Source of the DNA: Dehalococcoidales bacterium
GTDB lineage: Bacteria > Chloroflexota > Dehalococcoidia > Dehalococcoidales > DAOVUZ01
Length of the DNA stretch: 7,930 bases
Assembly: GCA_030632305.1 (NCBI GenBank)
Contig: DAOVUZ010000031.1
Location: 1 to 7,930, forward strand
Direction: 5' to 3'
The notes beneath the pieces were generated by a model. That model was not told the DNA's origin and searched no databases. It was given only the letters and a program-made list of their open reading frames with translations. Each line of letters starts with the position of its first letter. The first letter of the stretch is position 1. A program made the position numbers and the translations under genes. Positions 5,313-7,930 of the stretch are shown piece by piece.

Positions 5313-6101
5313 GTGGAAAGTAAGAGCCCATCAGGTGATACAATAACCTTTCTGGGAACCGGCGGCGCCAGGATAATGGTTGCCAACCAGATTCTAGCCT
5401 CAGGTGGCTTATGGCTCAACTTAGGTGGCACTGAAATACTTATTGACCCTGGCCCGGGTAGTATTGTTCAGTCGACTAAGAGGAAGCTTAGAGCCGATAA
5501 GCTCAATGCTATCATCCTGTCGCACCGCCACTTAGACCACTCGGCAGATGTCAATATTATGGTTGAGGCGATGACTCAGGGTGGATTGAGGCGGCGCGGC
5601 TGGCTGTTCGCTCCGGCTGATGCCCTGGGGACTGAGGCAGTTATCTTTTCCTACCTGAAAGACTGTCTTGACGGTATTGAGGTATTAAAGGAGGGCAAGT
5701 CCTACTCTATAGGCAATGTCTCCTTTACCACCCCAATTCGGCACATACACTCGGTAGAAACCTATGGCATGCTATTTAGTGCTGGTGAGCATACCTTCTC
5801 CTATATTACCGATAGCCGCTATTTTGATGGCTTGTGTCGTAGCTATGGTAGTGAACTTTTAATTATAAATGTCGTCTTTCTGGAGGCAGGTCACCCTTTC
5901 GACCACCTATCGGTGCCTGATGCCGAGCACATTATTATGGAATTAAAGCCGAAGGTAGCTATCTTGACTCATTTTGGTATGACGATGTGGCGGGCAAAGC
6001 CGTGGGAAGTGGTCCAGAGTCTGTCTGAGAAGACAGGGGTCAGGGTACTCGCCGCCAGGGATGGTATGAAGTTCGATCTGTCACAGCTGGGAAATAGCTA
6101 A
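5313..6101 (+). CDS. MBL-fold metallo-hydrolase, RNase Z/PhnP-like, probably leaderless
   Basis: A 262-aa metallo-beta-lactamase-fold protein. Metal-binding motifs in order: opening strand TITFLGTGGAR (10-20), HRHLDH at 71-76 (the HxHxDH signature), His146 within HIHSVETYG, Asp167 in YITDS, His198 in FDHLS and His220 in LTHFG. This set and the spacing point to the phosphodiesterase-like branch (RNase Z, PhnP and relatives) rather than to beta-lactamases. RNase Z itself is usually longer and carries an exosite arm not obvious here, so tRNA 3' processing is not claimed; the substrate is probably a phosphodiester. The GTG start has no Shine-Dalgarno upstream, and the first conserved strand begins 9 residues later with no better start, so leaderless initiation is likely. 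Cytoplasmic, with no signal peptide or membrane segment. Stands alone: the gap to the next gene is about 400 bp. Confidence 0.88.
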   Translation: MESKSPSGDTITFLGTGGARIMVANQILASGGLWLNLGGTEILIDPGPGSIVQSTKRKLRADKLNAIILSHRHLDHSADVNIMVEAMTQGGLRRRGWLFAPADALGTEAVIFSYLKDCLDGIEVLKEGKSYSIGNVSFTTPIRHIHSVETYGMLFSAGEHTFSYITDSRYFDGLCRSYGSELLIINVVFLEAGHPFDHLSVPDAEHIIMELKPKVAILTHFGMTMWRAKPWEVVQSLSEKTGVRVLAARDGMKFDLSQLGNS

Positions 6102-6506
6102 AATAAAAAATCAGGAAGCAATTCGTATCCGGTTAGCTTTGAATTGTTTTTCATGTTATGTAAATGAGGTCAGCTTTTGGAAAAAGCGGAGAGTGTGGTA
6201 GATGTAATTGCCTTGTTTACGTAGTCACAATAACACACAACTTTTACCTTTCAGGGTGTGCATCTGAGAGATACTTGGCGACTTTTAGGAGGGGATTTGG
6301 CTCAAGGGGAGAGGGTAACAAAACGCTAGAATGTGCAATGCTCGATATTGACTACGCATTGACATCACAGGCATGAGTAGTTTATCGTTGGTAATCTGAG
6401 GATTGATATTAAAAACACTAAGAGCTATCTGCCATAATACATTTAGGGTTTCCAACCCAATCAGTCAGAAAAGACGGGCTTATTGAATAAGGGGGATTAT
6501 GCCGAG
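6102..6506. other. Stretch with no convincing gene
   Basis: About 400 bp between the MBL and DegV genes. An open frame at 6164-6376 (70 codons) has no family resemblance that I can see and no good ribosome binding site. Another frame over 6234-6329 has a protein-like run (GVHLRDTWRLLGGDL) before a stop, but only 31 codons are open. The stretch may contain decayed coding sequence. A possible terminator lies at its left end; no convincing promoter for the DegV gene was found (TTGATA at 6403-6408 with TATCTG 17 bp on is weak). Confidence 0.4.
6116..6151 (+). terminator. Weak candidate terminator after the MBL gene
   Basis: AAGCAATTC (6116-6124) pairs with GAATTGTTT (6141-6149), one G-T pair, around a 16-nt loop, and runs into five T (6147-6151). 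It lies 14 nt after the stop codon of the MBL gene. The stem is AT-rich and the loop large, so this is only a candidate. Confidence 0.35.
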
Positions 6507-7343
6507 ATGGTTAAGATTATAACTGATAGCACTTCAGATATATCGCCTGAACAGGCTAAGAACTTAGGTATTCACGTAGTACCCAGTTATATTCGATTTG
6601 GTAAAGAAATCTACCGAGACGGTGTTGATATTAGTAAGCCTGGGTTCTATCAAAAGTTGATTGATTATCCCGTACATCCTCAGACTTCGGAAGCGAGTGC
6701 CGAGGATTTTGCCGAAATATATTCACGTTATGAACATGAAGCTGAAGGGATTGTATCTATACACATATCATCCAAGATAAGTCGTATGTATGATTCGGCT
6801 CGAAAAGGTAAGAAAAAGGCAAAAGCACAATATGCTATTGAAGTTATTGACTCAAATTTTGCATCTATCGGTTTAGGCTTAATTGTTATTGCTGCAGCAA
6901 GGCTTGCTAATGTGGGAGGGAGCATTCAGGATATCGTTAACGAAACGAAAAGAGCAATCGGTCAAATAAGTATGTTTGGATCGTTTGACACTATGAAGTA
7001 TATGGCTAAGGGTGGACGTGTGACTAAGCATGTGATGGAGTTATCTAGTATATTTCGAATAAAGCCTTTGCTTACCTTCAGAGACGGTGAAATTGTGGCC
7101 GAAGGTCTAGCCCGTACACATTCAGGTGGCATGGAGAGATTATTTGAATATACAAGAAATGCCCCAATAATTCAGGATTTGAGTATCGGCTACAGTACGG
7201 ATTACAACTCCGCCATAGCACTAAAACAACGATTGGGTTCGGTTTTCCCCGAGCAGAGAATACGTATAGAACAGATAGGTGCTGCACTCGGAGCACATTC
7301 TGGGCCAGATGCATTATTTGTGGCATTTAGACGAGCTGAATAG
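6507..7343 (+). CDS. DegV family protein (fatty-acid binding)
   Basis: A 278-aa DegV protein, the normal length. Members bind a fatty acid in a deep pocket; characterised homologues (FakB) present it to the kinase FakA for incorporation into phospholipid, though not all DegV proteins do this and no fakA is visible here. Conserved parts: KIITDSTSDIS at 3-13, HPQTSEAS at 57-64, the ISSKIS turn at 87-92, EVIDSNFASIGLGL at 112-125, the KGGRVTK and IKPLLTFRDGEI segments at 168-196, and GAALGAHSGPDALFVAF near the C-terminus. I prefer the ATG at 6507 because MVKIITDST is the family N-terminus; a TTG at 6483 would add 8 residues without a good ribosome binding site. AAGGGGG at 6489-6495 is 11 nt from the ATG. 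An out-of-frame ATG at 6499 opens a 7-residue frame overlapping the start. Seems to stand alone. Confidence 0.92.
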   Translation: MVKIITDSTSDISPEQAKNLGIHVVPSYIRFGKEIYRDGVDISKPGFYQKLIDYPVHPQTSEASAEDFAEIYSRYEHEAEGIVSIHISSKISRMYDSARKGKKKAKAQYAIEVIDSNFASIGLGLIVIAAARLANVGGSIQDIVNETKRAIGQISMFGSFDTMKYMAKGGRVTKHVMELSSIFRIKPLLTFRDGEIVAEGLARTHSGGMERLFEYTRNAPIIQDLSIGYSTDYNSAIALKQRLGSVFPEQRIRIEQIGAALGAHSGPDALFVAFRRAE

Positions 7344-7385
7344 GCAACCAAATACAAAATGTCCTAGTCTTGCAGGTATCTACAT

Positions 7386-7514
7386 AAGGTTACCACCCTT
7401 GGTCTGGAAATGTTAGCTATCGGTGCCTTCTATGATGAGCAGGTCAAGGAAGTACTCCGGCTGGATAAGCAATATAAGCCATTATATATTAAGCCATTAG
7501 GTAAGCCATCTTGA
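7386..7514 (+). pseudogene. Remnant resembling the C-terminus of a SagB-type nitroreductase
   Basis: The frame ending at TGA 7512-7514 reads KVTTLGLEMLAIGAFYDEQV, then KEVLRLDKQYKPLYIKPLGKPS. This follows the C-terminal pattern of SagB/ThcOx-type FMN nitroreductases: a LQATALGLG helix, IGAF, acidic DExVxxxLxL, PLYxxPxGxP. Nothing upstream encodes the rest of the protein. A possible continuation (AGIYI, 7372-7386) lies in another frame, consistent with a frameshift. The 43 codons left cannot make the enzyme, so this looks like a decayed or truncated gene; the DegV stop lies 42 nt upstream. The family call comes from motif recognition only, without alignment. A short independent gene from the ATG at 7410 is less likely, as it has no ribosome binding site. 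Confidence 0.5.
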
Positions 7515-7542
7515 AACTATGTTACTATTTCATAGAAGCGTA

Positions 7543-7571
7543 TTGTTTCCAATAAATATGAAGACTATAAT
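7543..7571 (+). promoter_or_regulatory. Promoter of the YtfJ/GerW-like gene
   Basis: TTGTTT (7543-7548) and a perfect TATAAT (7566-7571) are 17 bp apart. The predicted start near 7578 leaves a leader of about 22 nt that includes the Shine-Dalgarno sequence. The 7515-7542 stretch before it holds only a short CTATG/CATAG dyad. Confidence 0.7.
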
Positions 7572-7599
7572 GGGTTACACTTCAAGGAGGTGGAAAGAA

Positions 7600-7930
7600 A
7601 TGGAAGAAGTAGAGAATCTGATAAAGATGTGTCTCGGCGAAATCGAGCGGATGCTCACGACCAAGACTGTGGTGGGCGAGCCAATGACCGTAGAGGGTAA
7701 TACCATCATTCCCCTTGTCAGCATTGGCTTTGGCATTAGTGGTGGAGGCGGTAGGGGCAAAGGTCCTAAGGAAACAGGCGAGGGTGCCGGGGTTGGCACC
7801 GGGGGTGGTGGTGGTATTAAGCCTGTTGCTGTAATTGTGATCAACAAAGAGGGTGTGAGGATTGAGCCAATTAAGGGAGGGGCAGCTACCTTTGCTGAGA
7901 AGGTTGCCGACATCGCCGGCAAGGCTATGG
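7600..7930 (+). CDS. YtfJ/GerW-family protein, N-terminal 110 codons (runs off right edge)
   Basis: Open to the right edge without a stop. The order of parts matches the spore protein YtfJ/GerW family: an N-terminal amphipathic helix (ENLIKMCLGEIERMLTTKTVVGEP), the segment NTIIPLVSIGFGISGGGG (34-51), a glycine-rich linker (51-72) and GIKPVAVIVINKEGVRIEPI (72-91). In Bacillus subtilis GerW is a spore protein needed for germination, but homologues occur widely in non-sporulating bacteria and archaea with unknown function. No sporulation genes are visible here. ATG start with the perfect Shine-Dalgarno AAGGAGGT (7584-7591) 8 nt upstream, and a strong promoter. The opposite strand is open over the same stretch and would encode a proline-rich peptide, an artefact of the glycine codons. 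Confidence 0.88.
   Translation, partial: MEEVENLIKMCLGEIERMLTTKTVVGEPMTVEGNTIIPLVSIGFGISGGGGRGKGPKETGEGAGVGTGGGGGIKPVAVIVINKEGVRIEPIKGGAATFAEKVADIAGKAM

Noticed and set aside
5084..5431. 115-codon frame on the minus strand overlapping the 5' end of the MBL gene
   Set aside because: Opposes a clearly conserved gene and spans the intergenic palindromes; no domain visible.
6164..6376. 70-codon open frame on the plus strand between the MBL and DegV genes
   Set aside because: No recognisable family, no ribosome binding site and uneven composition; most likely a chance frame.
7575..7922. Minus-strand frame rich in proline
   Set aside because: It is the complement of the glycine-rich segment of the YtfJ/GerW-like gene, whose start signals and motifs are convincing.

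Overview
The window looks like a chromosomal piece of a bacterium, most likely a Dehalococcoidia-type member of the Chloroflexota. This is inferred from gene order (rpsL-rpsG-fusA running straight into rpsJ-rplC with no tuf between), from an S12 protein with the longer Bacillus/Chloroflexi-type insertion, and from the mix of HIT, DegV and YtfJ-like genes. No taxonomic marker here is decisive.

Left half (1-4092, minus strand): a fused str/S10 ribosomal operon, transcribed right to left from a consensus-like extended -10 promoter at 4063-4092. It carries rpsL (S12), rpsG (S7), fusA (EF-G), rpsJ (S10) and the first 171 codons of rplC (L3), which runs off the left edge. The roughly 120-nt leader before rpsL holds two dyads, one a perfect 10-bp stem just upstream of the Shine-Dalgarno sequence. 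The family N-termini and Shine-Dalgarno positions argue for non-ATG starts in rpsL (TTG) and fusA (GTG), shorter than the longest reading frames.

Middle (4093-5312): a divergently transcribed tRNA-Glu(UUC) gene with its own promoter and an operator-like dyad across its -35 box. It converges on a HIT-family nucleotide hydrolase/transferase gene with its own promoter. Next is a 560-bp divergent intergenic region packed with GC-rich palindromes, including two degenerate copies of a hairpin-bearing repeat unit; it resembles a dispersed REP/MITE-like element.

Right half (5313-7930, plus strand): an RNase Z/PhnP-like metallo-beta-lactamase-fold hydrolase whose GTG start lies almost at its predicted transcription start (probably leaderless); a 400-bp stretch with no convincing gene; a DegV-family lipid-binding protein; a short decayed remnant resembling the C-terminus of a SagB-type nitroreductase; and the first 110 codons of a YtfJ/GerW-family protein behind a TATAAT promoter and a perfect Shine-Dalgarno sequence.

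The left half is translation machinery. The right-half genes appear to be separate transcription units with no evident shared pathway. I found no clear undescribed multi-gene system; the most interesting items are the palindrome cluster, the rpsL leader, the dyad at the tRNA promoter and the leaderless GTG gene.
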